A stretch of DNA of 64,000 bases from Kitasatospora azatica KCTC 9699. Its GTDB lineage: Bacteria > Actinomycetota > Actinomycetes > Streptomycetales > Streptomycetaceae. The position numbers and the translations under genes are program-made. The DNA lies in NCBI RefSeq assembly GCF_000744785.1, contig NZ_JQMO01000003.1, forward strand, positions 5,084,001 to 5,148,000. Reading direction: 5' to 3'. Under the pieces are notes generated by a model. The model had not been told where the DNA came from. It saw nothing but the letters and a program-made list of their open reading frames with translations, and did no database searches. The first letter of the stretch is position 1. Each line of letters opens with the position of its first letter. Shown here in pieces: positions 1 through 7,767 of this stretch.

Positions 1-199
1 CCCGACAAGCTCACGCATTCCATCGCGCCGTCACCCCTGCGGACAAGGGGTCGACGATCATCGGAACGCCAGGTGAACGGAGTTGACTGTTCGATAGACG
101 GACAATTGCAGATCAACGCAGGTATCGCCGATCACCACGCCGTGGGTTCCTTAGGAAGATCGCAACATAACCGTTCGGGCGACCGGATATACGAACGCC

Positions 200-313
200 A
201 TGGACCTCCACCACGCCAGCACCATCCCCGACGCGCTGCCGAAGAACGCCTCCGGCAAGCTGCTCAAGCGTGAGCTGCGCGAACGGCTCACCGGCTCCGG
301 GGCCGCCTGGTGA
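200..313 (+). pseudogene. C-terminal relic of an AMP-forming acyl-CoA ligase
   Basis: This 37-codon frame encodes the last strand and helix of an ANL-superfamily enzyme (acyl-CoA synthetase or NRPS adenylation type). It contains DALPKNASGKLLKRELRE, the A10 motif whose lysine after SG is the catalytic lysine for adenylation. The rest of the enzyme (normally about 500 residues) is absent, because the frame is closed by a stop at 152-154 and no other ANL motif lies upstream. The ATG at 200 is simply the first available one. It ends four bases before the 3' end of the convergent phosphatase gene. The identification of the motif is firm; reading it as a deletion relic is inference. Bases 1-199 hold no gene I can support. 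Confidence 0.7.
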
Positions 314-316
314 CGG

Positions 317-3300
317 TCAGTCAGGAACCGTGCCGAGCGGCAGTTCCAGCTCGAACCAGACCACCTTGCCGCGCCGGGTGCCGCGGCTGCCCCAGCGGTG
401 CGCCAGCTCGTTCACCAGGTGCATCCCGCGCCCGCCCTCGTCGTCCTCCAGGGCGCGGCGCATCCGCGGCGCGTGGCTGTCCACGTCGGACACCTCCACG
501 GTCAGCGCCTGGTTGCGAAAGAGCCGCAGCTGGGTGGGTGCGCCGGCGTGCACCATGGCGTTGGTGATCAGCTCGCTGGTGAGCAGCTCGGTCTGGTCGG
601 TGAGCGTGGACAGGCCCCAGGCCTCCAGGGTGCGCCGGGCGAAACGGCGGGCGTGGCCGACCAGCGCCCGGTCACCGGTCAGCTCCAGGGTGGCGATCCG
701 CTCGGGGCCGATCGGGCGGGACCTGGCCATGATCACCGCGATGTCGTCCTCCCGGGTGCCGGTGACCAGTGAGGCGAGCACCGCGTCGCAGGACCGTTCC
801 AGACCGCCGTGCTGCTTGGACACCGTGCTGCGCAGCAGTTCCAGGCCCTCGTCCAGGTCGCGGTCCCGCCGCTCGATCAGCCCGTCGGTGCAGAGCACCA
901 GCAGGCCGCCCTCCGGCAGCTCGAACTCCACGCTCTCGAACGGCACGCCGCCCACGCCCAGCGGCGCGCCCGGCGGCAGGTCGAGGATCCGGGTGGAGCC
1001 GTCCGGCGCGGCCAGCACCGGCGGCACATGGCCGGCGCAGGCCGCCGTGCAGATCCGGTCCACCGGGTCCAGCATCACGCAGACGCAGGTCGCGTACTGG
1101 CCCTCGCCCGCGCCTTCGCCGGCCGTCGCGGCCGCCTCGTCCAGCCGGCGCAGCACCCGGGCCGGGTCCATGTCCAGGGTGATCAGGGTGCGGGCCGCAG
1201 TGCGCAGCTGGCCCATCATCGCGGCCGCCCGCAGCCCGTGCCCGGTGACGTCGCCGACCACCAGCGCGACCCGGCCGCAGGGCAGCGGCACCACGTCGAA
1301 CCAGTCGCCGCCCACCTCGCTGAGCAGGCTGGCCGGCAGGTAGCGGTGGGCGATCTCCAGGCCCGGCGGGTCGTGCACCCGCTGCGGCAGCAGGCTGCGC
1401 TGCAGGGTCAGCGCGGTGTCCCGCTCGCGGCGGTAGAGCCGGGCGTTGTCCATGCAGACGGCGGCCCGGGCGGCCAGCTCCTCGGCGAGCGCCACATCGG
1501 CCGCGGTGAACGACTCGGGATTGCGCAGCCGCATGAACTCGGCGCCGCCCAGCACCCGGCCGCGGGCCAGCAGCGGAACCATCAGATAGGAGTGCAGCCC
1601 CGCCTCCAGGGCCGGCTGGATCCGGTCCGGCGAGGCGACGATGGTGGCCAGGCTCTCCTCGTCCACCTCGGCGACCAGGATCGACTTGCCGCTGCGCAGG
1701 CTCTGCGCGTACAGGGCGGCCGACTCCGAGCTGCCGCCCACCGGATCGGCCGCACCGGTCAGCAGACCGCCCTCGCTGAGCTCGCCGACGGCCACCGCGC
1801 GCATCGCCGCCGGCCCGGTCGGCGGCACCACCGGCGTCTCGTCCCCGAGCAGCACGGCCTCCAGCAGGTCGACGGTGACGAAGTCGGCGAACCGCGGGAT
1901 CACCACCTCCACCAGCTCCTCGGCGGTGCGCCCCAGGTCCAGGGTGGTGCCGATCCGGTTGCTGGCCTCGTTCAGCAGGGCCAGCCGGCCGGTGGCGGCA
2001 TGGGCCTCGTCCAGCGCGCGCTGGCGGGCCTCGGCGGCCGCCCGCTCCAGGGTGTAGAGCCGGGCGTTGTCGATCGCCACCGCGGCTCGGGAGGCCAGCT
2101 CGTCACCGAGCGTGATGTCCGCCTCGGCGAAGGACTCGCGCTCGCCGCGCCGGGAGTAGACCACCATGCCCAGCACCGCGCCGCGGGCCACCAGCGGAGT
2201 GATCCGCACCGAGCGGGACCGGCGGCCGAGGTACTCCCTCAGCTGGGTGTTGTCCATGTCGCGGGTCAGCGGCGGCAGGTCCCAGGACGGGACCACCACG
2301 GTGCGGCCGGCGGCCATCGCGCGGGCGTAGGGGGAGTTCGGCGGGACGTCGTACACGGCGTCCACCGGGAGGAGCTGCACCGGGTAGCTGGGGTCGGTGG
2401 CGGCGAGCGCCAGCCGGCGGACCTGGATCACGCCCTCCTTCGGCTGGGCGCCGGTGACCAGGCGTTCCAACGCGAAGACTCCGCTCAGGTCGGCCACCCG
2501 GGGGACCATCGCGTCGGCCAGCTCCCGGGCGGTAATGCGCAGGTCCAGGGTGGTGCCGATCCGGGCGGTGGCGTCCACCAGCAGGCCCAGCCGCTCCTGG
2601 GCCCGGGCGGCCCGCGACTCGGCCAGGTGACGGTCCGTCACATCGACGATGGTGGAGCTGACCCCGAGCACCCGGCCCGGCGGGTCCTCCAGTCGGAAGT
2701 ACGAGGCCGACCAGGCGTGTTCGTGCCCGGGATCGCCGGGTGTGCGACCGTGCGAACGGGCGTCGAGCACCGGCTCGCCGGTGATCAGCACATGGCGCAT
2801 CACCGACTCGATCTCGGTGCCGTTGATCCCGGGCAGGACGTCGGTGATCCGTCGGCCCAGGTGCTCCTCGACCGAGAGGCCGTTGATCGAGGCCAGCGCC
2901 TCGTTCAGCCGGACGAAGCGCAACTCGTTGTCGTAGACGGCCATGCCCACCGGGGACTGGGTGAAGAAGCCGTCCAGCACCGCGAGGTCGGCCTGGATCC
3001 GGCGCAGCGCGGTCACGTCGGAGGCGACCGCGAGCACCAGCGGCTGGCCGTCCGGGCCGGCCACCGGGTGGGTGCGGAACTCCAGGTTGACGAAGTGGCC
3101 CTTGCGGTGGAGCACCGGGAACACCCCGGACCAGTGCCGGCCGGCCAGGATCTCCTCGAACAGGGCCAGCACCTTGGGGCGCTGCTCCTCGGTGGCCAGC
3201 AGCTGGGCGGCGGGCGCGCCGACGGCCTCGGCGGAGGAGTAGCCGAGCAGCTGCTCGGCATCGGGGCTCCAGTGCAGGATCCGACCGTTGCCCTCGATCA

Positions 3301-3418
3301 GGGCGGTCGCGATCGGCACCATCATCAGGCCGTCCGGCCGGGCACGGGTCAGCTCCCCGTCCGTCGTCGCGCGACGGACGGGGGCACCGCTCTGGTCCTC
3401 GTGCTCGACTGCGTCCAT
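317..3418 (-). CDS. PAS-PAS-GAF-GAF-PP2C(SpoIIE)-HATPase signalling phosphatase
   Basis: The protein has 1033 residues and is probably a cytosolic serine phosphatase of the RsbU/SpoIIE type with an attached anti-sigma-like kinase domain. Domain order by eye: PAS about 30-140, PAS about 150-270, GAF about 290-450, GAF about 470-640, PP2C about 670-860 and an HATPase of the RsbW type at the end. The PP2C domain shows VGGDWFD and VGDVTGHG, the metal-binding aspartates. The C-terminal domain shows the N-box ELITNAMVHA and the glycine motif EGGRGMHLV. Such proteins set partner-switching control of sigma factors in streptomycetes; the partner here is unknown. The frame is open for another 136 codons upstream, but that part is low-complexity, so I chose the ATG at 3418. 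No strong ribosome-binding site precedes it, so the start is uncertain. Confidence 0.9.
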   Translation of the reverse strand: MDAVEHEDQSGAPVRRATTDGELTRARPDGLMMVPIATALIEGNGRILHWSPDAEQLLGYSSAEAVGAPAAQLLATEEQRPKVLALFEEILAGRHWSGVFPVLHRKGHFVNLEFRTHPVAGPDGQPLVLAVASDVTALRRIQADLAVLDGFFTQSPVGMAVYDNELRFVRLNEALASINGLSVEEHLGRRITDVLPGINGTEIESVMRHVLITGEPVLDARSHGRTPGDPGHEHAWSASYFRLEDPPGRVLGVSSTIVDVTDRHLAESRAARAQERLGLLVDATARIGTTLDLRITARELADAMVPRVADLSGVFALERLVTGAQPKEGVIQVRRLALAATDPSYPVQLLPVDAVYDVPPNSPYARAMAAGRTVVVPSWDLPPLTRDMDNTQLREYLGRRSRSVRITPLVARGAVLGMVVYSRRGERESFAEADITLGDELASRAAVAIDNARLYTLERAAAEARQRALDEAHAATGRLALLNEASNRIGTTLDLGRTAEELVEVVIPRFADFVTVDLLEAVLLGDETPVVPPTGPAAMRAVAVGELSEGGLLTGAADPVGGSSESAALYAQSLRSGKSILVAEVDEESLATIVASPDRIQPALEAGLHSYLMVPLLARGRVLGGAEFMRLRNPESFTAADVALAEELAARAAVCMDNARLYRRERDTALTLQRSLLPQRVHDPPGLEIAHRYLPASLLSEVGGDWFDVVPLPCGRVALVVGDVTGHGLRAAAMMGQLRTAARTLITLDMDPARVLRRLDEAAATAGEGAGEGQYATCVCVMLDPVDRICTAACAGHVPPVLAAPDGSTRILDLPPGAPLGVGGVPFESVEFELPEGGLLVLCTDGLIERRDRDLDEGLELLRSTVSKQHGGLERSCDAVLASLVTGTREDDIAVIMARSRPIGPERIATLELTGDRALVGHARRFARRTLEAWGLSTLTDQTELLTSELITNAMVHAGAPTQLRLFRNQALTVEVSDVDSHAPRMRRALEDDEGGRGMHLVNELAHRWGSRGTRRGKVVWFELELPLGTVPD

Positions 3419-3643
3419 GGCTGCCGACCCGCTCGAAGGTGCGCTTCCTGCCCGGCTGGTGCCTGGCTGCCTGACCGGTTCCTGCTCGCCATTTTCCCAC
3501 CCCCCGGCAGGCTGGGCCGGGTGACCGGCGGTAGCGGCCCCCGGCGCGACTCTGGGCCCTTCTCGACACCGGTGAACTTCGAACGCGGCACGGACGGCCC
3601 CCGGCCGTGGCCGGGAAGGGGTGCCCGCCCCTGGCGGTTGTAG

Positions 3644-3677
3644 AATGCATCCTAATTGGTTGCATTCACCAATGAAA
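3644..3677 (-). promoter_or_regulatory. AT-rich promoter candidate with AATGCA-N11-TGCATT dyad
   Basis: In the 311-base gap before the phosphatase gene there is one AT-rich island. It carries the perfect dyad AATGCA (3644-3649) and TGCATT (3661-3666). On the minus strand a TTTCAT (-35) and TAGGAT (-10) are separated by 17 bases and bracket the dyad. A regulator bound here would block the promoter. The start codon lies about 230 bases downstream, so a long leader would follow. The rest of the gap shows nothing. Confidence 0.4.
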
Positions 3678-3729
3678 GGTTGCGCTTTGCCACGACCGCC
3701 GTCACCCGGCACGCGCGCGGACCGCTCGA

Positions 3730-4011
3730 TCAGCCTCCCGCGTGGGCGGCGGTCGGGTGCCTCGGGTCGACGGACAGCGGGAGCAGGTGGCGGGAGGTCA
3801 GGTGCCCGACCCAGTGGCGGTGGCACTCGGGGCAGGCCGGTGCGCCCTCCGTCGAGTACGGGGAGCCGGCGGGGACACCGTCATGGGAGAAGTTCTCCCA
3901 GTCGCTTCCGTCCTCGTCGCGATAGTGCTGGACCTCGTAGTCGGCCGACCACTGGTGCCAGCAGTGACCGCAGGTGAACTCGACGTGTTCCACAGCCCGT
4001 TCAGTGATCAT
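3730..4011 (-). CDS. small zinc-ribbon protein, unknown function
   Basis: The protein has 93 residues. CGHCW near residue 14 and CPEC near residue 63 form a CxxC...CxxC zinc ribbon. The region between is rich in acidic and aromatic residues. I know of many such short zinc-ribbon proteins in Streptomyces without assigned function. The ATG at 4011 is chosen because GAGGAG precedes it at good spacing; the open frame continues upstream but loses coding bias. It lies upstream of the phosphatase gene on the same strand, but with more than 300 bases between, so an operon is unlikely. Confidence 0.75.
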   Translation of the reverse strand: MITERAVEHVEFTCGHCWHQWSADYEVQHYRDEDGSDWENFSHDGVPAGSPYSTEGAPACPECHRHWVGHLTSRHLLPLSVDPRHPTAAHAGG

Positions 4012-4115
4012 GACGACACTCCTCGGGGGCGGGGCAGCAACCGGTCGGGCAATCGGCGCAAGTCGTCCCGTACCGGTCATCAAACTCCGATCGGCGCCGC
4101 CTGGCAAGGGTGTTC

Positions 4116-4178
4116 GGCGGTACCAGGAAGGGTGCTCCGCGGTACGGGAAGGGCGGTCGGCGGTACCGGAACCGCGCC
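4116..4178. repeat. three 21-bp tandem repeats upstream of EspR-like gene
   Basis: Three imperfect copies of a 21-bp unit start at 4116, 4137 and 4158. The shared core is CGGTAC(C/G)(A/G)GGAAG. The period is exactly two helical turns, as expected for an array bound on one face of the DNA. It lies just upstream of the candidate promoter of the EspR-like gene, so it is a possible autoregulatory site. That role is inference. Confidence 0.5.
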
Positions 4179-4193
4179 AGTGGAACCGCGCCG

Positions 4194-4223
4194 CTGACAG
4201 CGAGTCACTGCCTGAACTAGGAT
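4194..4223 (+). promoter_or_regulatory. promoter candidate of EspR-like gene
   Basis: CTGACA (4194-4199) and TAGGAT (4218-4223) are separated by 18 bases, close to the vegetative HrdB-type consensus of streptomycetes. The start codon is 65 bases downstream. The 21-bp repeat array ends just upstream of the -35. Confidence 0.5.
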
Positions 4224-4288
4224 AAACGGCATCGATGGCTGCGTCCGCGCGTGCTGGAGTGGTACGGGGGCCGACCGGGAGGTGTGGG

Positions 4289-4732
4289 ATGACGGAAGCC
4301 GAACCCGCCGGTACAGCCGGCACCGAGGCGGCCGGAACGTCGCTGGCAGAGAAGATCGACGGCCTGTTCCGGGTCGTCCGGCGCGCCAACCGTGAGCAGT
4401 ACAGCCACGAGGAGGTCGCCAAGGCCTGCCGGGAGGCCACCGGCGAGACCTTCTCCGCCACCTACCTCTGGCAGTTGCGCACCGGTCGGCGGGACAACCC
4501 GACCAAGCGGCACCTCGAGGCGCTGGCCCAGTTCTTCCAGGTACCGGTGGCGTACTTCTTCGACGACGAGCAGGGTGCGGCCATCGCCCAGGAGCTCGAA
4601 CTCCTCGGCGCACTGCGCGATGCCGGGGTGCGCAGCATGGCGCTGCGTGCGGTCAACCTCTCCCCGGAGGGGGTGGGCACGATCAGCGACCTGATCGACG
4701 TGATCGCCCGCCGCGAGGGCCGCGAGCAGTAG
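4289..4732 (+). CDS. EspR-like XRE-family DNA-binding protein
   Basis: The protein has 147 residues. A helix-turn-helix of the XRE type lies at about 35-85 (SATYLWQLRTGRRDNPTKR). It is followed by LEALAQFFQVPVAYFFDDE and a C-terminal helical tail (LGALRDAGVRSMALRAVNLSPEG). This layout, including YLxQLRxGxRxNP and the AYFxDDE junction, matches mycobacterial EspR, a nucleoid-associated regulator that dimerises through its C-terminal helices. The start is fixed by GGGAGGTG upstream. A promoter and a 21-bp repeat array lie in the 277-base gap before it. The family resemblance is seen in the sequence; a role as a global regulator is inferred. Confidence 0.85.
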   Translation: MTEAEPAGTAGTEAAGTSLAEKIDGLFRVVRRANREQYSHEEVAKACREATGETFSATYLWQLRTGRRDNPTKRHLEALAQFFQVPVAYFFDDEQGAAIAQELELLGALRDAGVRSMALRAVNLSPEGVGTISDLIDVIARREGREQ

Positions 4733-4796
4733 CGGGCGGGCGATGGCCGGCCGGTGGTAGCGGGCGCGCCGGCGGGAGAACGCTGGTCGAGACGGG

Positions 4797-5351
4797 TCAG
4801 GACTGGCTCGCGCCGTGCCGGGCCAGGTAGTCGGCCCGGGTGAGCTCGGTGACCTGCACCGCGCGGCCGTTGCCCGGCGAGACGGTGCGCCGCTCCGGAA
4901 CCATGCCGAGCTTCTCCATCACGTGCGCCGAGGCGTGGTTGGGCAGCTGATAGATGCTCACGAGCCGGTCCAGGCCGAGCTCGCCGAAGCCGAAGGCCAG
5001 CACCTCGCGGGCGGCCTCGGTGGCGTAGCCCTGCCCCCAGTGCTGCCGGCGCAGCCGCCAGCCGATCTCCACCGCGGGCAGGACCTCCGGCAGGAAGTCG
5101 GGCACCGCCAGGCCCACCCAGCCGACGAACTCGCCGGTGGCCCGCAGCTGCGCCGCGAACAGCCCGAAGCCGTGCTCGCGCCAGCCGGCCCGGAACCGCT
5201 CCAGGCTGCGGGCGCTCTCCTCGCGGGTCTGGGGCTCACCCGCCGCGATGTAGCGCATCACCACCGGGTCGGCGTGGAGTTCGGCGAGCGGGTCGAGATC
5301 GGTGTCGCGCCACTGGCGCAGCAGCAGGCGGGGGGTGGTGCGCTCAGTCAT
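4797..5351 (-). CDS. GNAT-family N-acetyltransferase (RimJ/RimL type)
   Basis: The protein has 184 residues and the layout of the Acetyltransf_3 group. It starts with TPRLLLRQWRDTDLDPLAELHADP, has the acetyl-CoA-binding loop RRQHWGQGYATEAAREVL at about 100-118, and ends with NHASAHVMEKLGM. These enzymes transfer acetyl from acetyl-CoA to amino groups; the substrate cannot be told. The ATG at 5351 lies 7 bases after the stop of a proline-rich micro-ORF, and its GGAG is within the end of that ORF, so translational coupling is likely. Confidence 0.88.
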   Translation of the reverse strand: MTERTTPRLLLRQWRDTDLDPLAELHADPVVMRYIAAGEPQTREESARSLERFRAGWREHGFGLFAAQLRATGEFVGWVGLAVPDFLPEVLPAVEIGWRLRRQHWGQGYATEAAREVLAFGFGELGLDRLVSIYQLPNHASAHVMEKLGMVPERRTVSPGNGRAVQVTELTRADYLARHGASQS

Positions 5352-5358
5352 CGGCAGG

Positions 5359-5517
5359 TCACTCCGGGAGGTCGGGTGCGTCGGGCAGATCGGGTGCGTC
5401 CGGCAGATCGGGGGCCTCGGGCAGGTGCGGGATGTCGGGCAGCCCGGGGATGTCCGGCAGTTCCGGCGGTTCGGGCAACTCCGGTGGCTCGGGGAGGATC
5501 GGCACGGCGGGCTCCAT
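5359..5517 (-). CDS. proline-rich micro-ORF (PxLPx repeats) upstream of GNAT gene
   Basis: This frame encodes 52 residues made almost only of P, L, E, D, A and I. It starts MEPAVPILPEPPELPEP and continues as short repeats of the type LPD(A/I)P. Most third positions are G or C, as in real genes here. The stop lies 7 bases before the GNAT start. No good ribosome-binding site precedes the ATG. It could be a translated leader that modulates the acetyltransferase, or a chance frame in a tandem-repeat region; the repeats have a 9-12 base periodicity in DNA. I do not recognise a family. Confidence 0.4.
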   Translation of the reverse strand: MEPAVPILPEPPELPEPPELPDIPGLPDIPHLPEAPDLPDAPDLPDAPDLPE

Positions 5518-5552
5518 CGGTCGTCGGACGGGCGCGTCCGGTCGTCGGACGG
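5518..5552. repeat. 14-bp direct repeat, period 21
   Basis: CGGTCGTCGGACGG occurs perfectly at 5518-5531 and 5539-5552, 21 bases apart, directly upstream of the proline-rich micro-ORF and GNAT gene. It could be an operator; no protein can be named. Confidence 0.4.
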
Positions 5553-5644
5553 TCCGTCAGATCCTCGCCGCTGCGGCTGCGCAGGGCAAGGCTTGCAGGC
5601 AGGCCCGGGCGGGGTCACCCTGGGGGAGAGGTAGGAGGCGCGCG

Positions 5645-5908
5645 ATGCACAATCAGTGGGAAGTCGAGCTGAGCTTCGAGGAAGACGGCGTGAACACGCT
5701 GTGTGACGCCCGGCTCGCCGGTAACCGGGCGCCAGGCCTGAGCGGCCACGGTGAGGCGATCCGCAGCACCGAGGACCGGCCGCTGGCCCGGATCGGCGAG
5801 GAGGTGGCCGCCTGGCGGGCGCTGGACGACCTCTCGCACAAGTTGAAGGCGCAGGCGACCGGCGAGATCCAGGACGAGGGCCACCGGCCGCAATACCTCG
5901 TCTACTGA
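5645..5908 (+). CDS. DUF1876 (dsRBD-fold) family protein
   Basis: The protein has 87 residues. It begins MHNQWEVELSFEEDG, carries TLCDARL, and ends with a helix holding LARIGEEVAAWRALDDLSHKLKAQA. This is the usual size and order of DUF1876 proteins, which are common in actinobacteria and predicted to adopt a double-stranded-RNA-binding fold. Function is unknown. AGGAGG stands 9 bases before the ATG. It is monocistronic, since the next gene begins 100 bases later with its own spacing. Confidence 0.85.
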   Translation: MHNQWEVELSFEEDGVNTLCDARLAGNRAPGLSGHGEAIRSTEDRPLARIGEEVAAWRALDDLSHKLKAQATGEIQDEGHRPQYLVY

Positions 5909-6007
5909 CCAGGCGGCCCGACCAAGGCCGGACGGGACAGTCACCGGGCGACCGGATGCTGAGCAGGGGCTATCGACGGATGATCAGTTCTGCCTAGGCT
6001 GACCGGC

Positions 6008-7192
6008 ATGACGATCCGCGTCGATGCCCCCGCCCTGGCTGCCCGCGCCGCCTCCGTCGGCCCCTCCGCGGTGCGCGAGATCCTCGCGCTGACCGCCCGG
6101 CCCGAGGTGATCTCCTTCGCCGGCGGCCTGCCCGCGCCCGAACTCTTCGACGTGGCGGGCCTGCGCGCCGCCTACGACCGGGTACTGGCCGAGCGCCCGC
6201 GGCAGGTACTGCAGTACTCCACCACCGAGGGCGACCCCGAGCTGCGGGCCGCCATCGCGGCCCGGTTCACCGGGCGCGGCCTGGCCACCACACCGGACGA
6301 CCTGGTGGTCACCACCGGTTCCCAGCAGGGCCTCGGCCTGCTCGCCACCGCGCTGCTGGAGCCCGGGGACGTGGTGCTGGTGGAGGACCCGAGCTATCTG
6401 GCGGCCCTGCAGTGCTTCCGGTTCGCCGGCGCCCGGGTGCTGCCGGTGCCCTGCGACGAGCACGGGGTGGACCCGGTGGCGCTGGCCGAACTGGTCCGCC
6501 GCGAGCGCCCGAAGCTGCTCTACCTGGTGCCCAACTTCCAGAACCCGACCGGCCGCACCCTGCCCGCCGCGCGCCGCCAGGCGATCGCCGAGGTCGCCGA
6601 GCGGGACGGGCTGTGGATCGTCGAGGACGACCCGTACGGCGAGTTGCGTTACAGCGGCGAGCCGCAGCCGTGGATCTCCTCGTTCCCCGAGGCCGCCGAC
6701 CGCACGGTGCTGCTCGGCAGCTTCTCCAAGGTGATGGCCCCCGGGATGCGGCTGGGCTGGCTGCGCGCTCCGGCGGCGCTGCGACGCGCCTGCGTGATCG
6801 CCAAGCAGGCAGCCGACTTGCACACCTCCACCGTCGACCAGGCCGCCGCCGCCCGCTACCTGGCCGACAACGACCTCGCCGCCCACCTGGCCCGGATCAC
6901 CGGCGCCTACCGGGAGCGCCGTGACGCGCTGCTGGCCGGCCTGCCGGCGGCGCTGCCGACGGGCAGCGAGTGGAACCGGCCGGACGGCGGGATGTTCCTC
7001 TGGGTCCGGCTGCCCGCCGGCCACGACGCGGGCGAGCTGCTGCGCGCCGCGGTGGCGCAGGACGTGGCGTACGTGCCGGGTGCGCCGTTCTTCGCCGGCC
7101 CGGCCGATCCGGGCGCGCTGCGGATGTCGTTCACCACGCACACCCCGGCGGAGATCGGCGAGGGGCTGCGGCGGCTGGCGAAGATCTTCTGA
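6008..7192 (+). CDS. PLP-dependent aminotransferase, class I/II (MocR/LysN-like)
   Basis: The protein has 394 residues and is a fold-type I aminotransferase. The internal-aldimine lysine sits in GSFSKVMAPGMRLGW, and NPTGRTLP and DDPYGELRY are the cofactor-binding segments. The N-terminal VISFAGGLPAPELF is typical of the 2-aminoadipate/valine-pyruvate group that also forms the C-terminal half of MocR regulators, but there is no helix-turn-helix here. Substrate is probably an amino acid such as 2-aminoadipate or a branched-chain residue; that is family inference. It ends 77 bases before the GlcG-like gene on the same strand. Confidence 0.9.
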   Translation: MTIRVDAPALAARAASVGPSAVREILALTARPEVISFAGGLPAPELFDVAGLRAAYDRVLAERPRQVLQYSTTEGDPELRAAIAARFTGRGLATTPDDLVVTTGSQQGLGLLATALLEPGDVVLVEDPSYLAALQCFRFAGARVLPVPCDEHGVDPVALAELVRRERPKLLYLVPNFQNPTGRTLPAARRQAIAEVAERDGLWIVEDDPYGELRYSGEPQPWISSFPEAADRTVLLGSFSKVMAPGMRLGWLRAPAALRRACVIAKQAADLHTSTVDQAAAARYLADNDLAAHLARITGAYRERRDALLAGLPAALPTGSEWNRPDGGMFLWVRLPAGHDAGELLRAAVAQDVAYVPGAPFFAGPADPGALRMSFTTHTPAEIGEGLRRLAKIF

Positions 7193-7269
7193 CGGACTGT
7201 AAGGGCTGCTCCCGGGCTGCTGACAGCTGAGCAGTACCGGGCCCGGCGGTCGGCCGCGAGGCTGGCCGC

Positions 7270-7758
7270 ATGCAGCCGCCTCTCCACCCGCACCCGCACC
7301 CGCAGCCTGACCCGCACCGCCACCCCCACTTCCGCCCGCACCCCCGCCTCGATCTCGCCACCGCCCAACTGCTCTGCGCGGCCGCGCTCGCCGCCGCCGC
7401 CGAACGCCAACTCCTGGTCTCCGCCGCCGTGGTGGACGCCGGCGGCGAACTGGTTGCGTTCGCCAGGATGGACGGCGCCGAGATCGCCGGCACCGTCCTG
7501 GCCCCCGACAAGGCCTACACCGCCGTCGCCAACAGCGCCCCCACCCACGAACTCGCCCACGCCGCCGCCCCCGGCGGCCCGCTCTTCGGCCTGCACACCG
7601 CCGCCCACGGCCGCTTCGTCATCTTCGGCGGTGGCATCCCGCTGCGCGGCCCCGACTCCACCATCACCGGAGCGATCGGCGTCAGCGGCGCCCCGGACCC
7701 GGCCGAGGACGTCGCCTGCGCCCAGCAGGCGATCGACGGGATCTGGCCCGGCCGCTAG
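7270..7758 (+). CDS. GlcG/HbpS-like protein with histidine-rich N-terminus
   Basis: The protein has 162 residues. The body (about 28-160) has the GlcG/HbpS pattern: AVVDAGGELVAFARMDGA, DKAYTA, and GGGIPLR...ITGAIGVSGA near the end. HbpS binds haem and iron in Streptomyces, while other members are of unknown role. The first 27 residues are unusual, with repeated HPHP and nine histidines, a possible metal-binding tail. The ATG at 7270 is the first start; there is no clear signal peptide. It is followed after 9 bases by the MFS gene, so the two are probably cotranscribed. Confidence 0.82.
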   Translation: MQPPLHPHPHPQPDPHRHPHFRPHPRLDLATAQLLCAAALAAAAERQLLVSAAVVDAGGELVAFARMDGAEIAGTVLAPDKAYTAVANSAPTHELAHAAAPGGPLFGLHTAAHGRFVIFGGGIPLRGPDSTITGAIGVSGAPDPAEDVACAQQAIDGIWPGR

Positions 7759-7767
7759 TCTCGGGCT

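Noticed and set aside
809..3643. Very long open frame (944 codons) on the plus strand opposite the phosphatase gene
   Set aside because: It mirrors the GC-skewed codons of the minus-strand gene, has low-complexity composition and no domain, while the opposite frame shows clear PAS, GAF and PP2C motifs.
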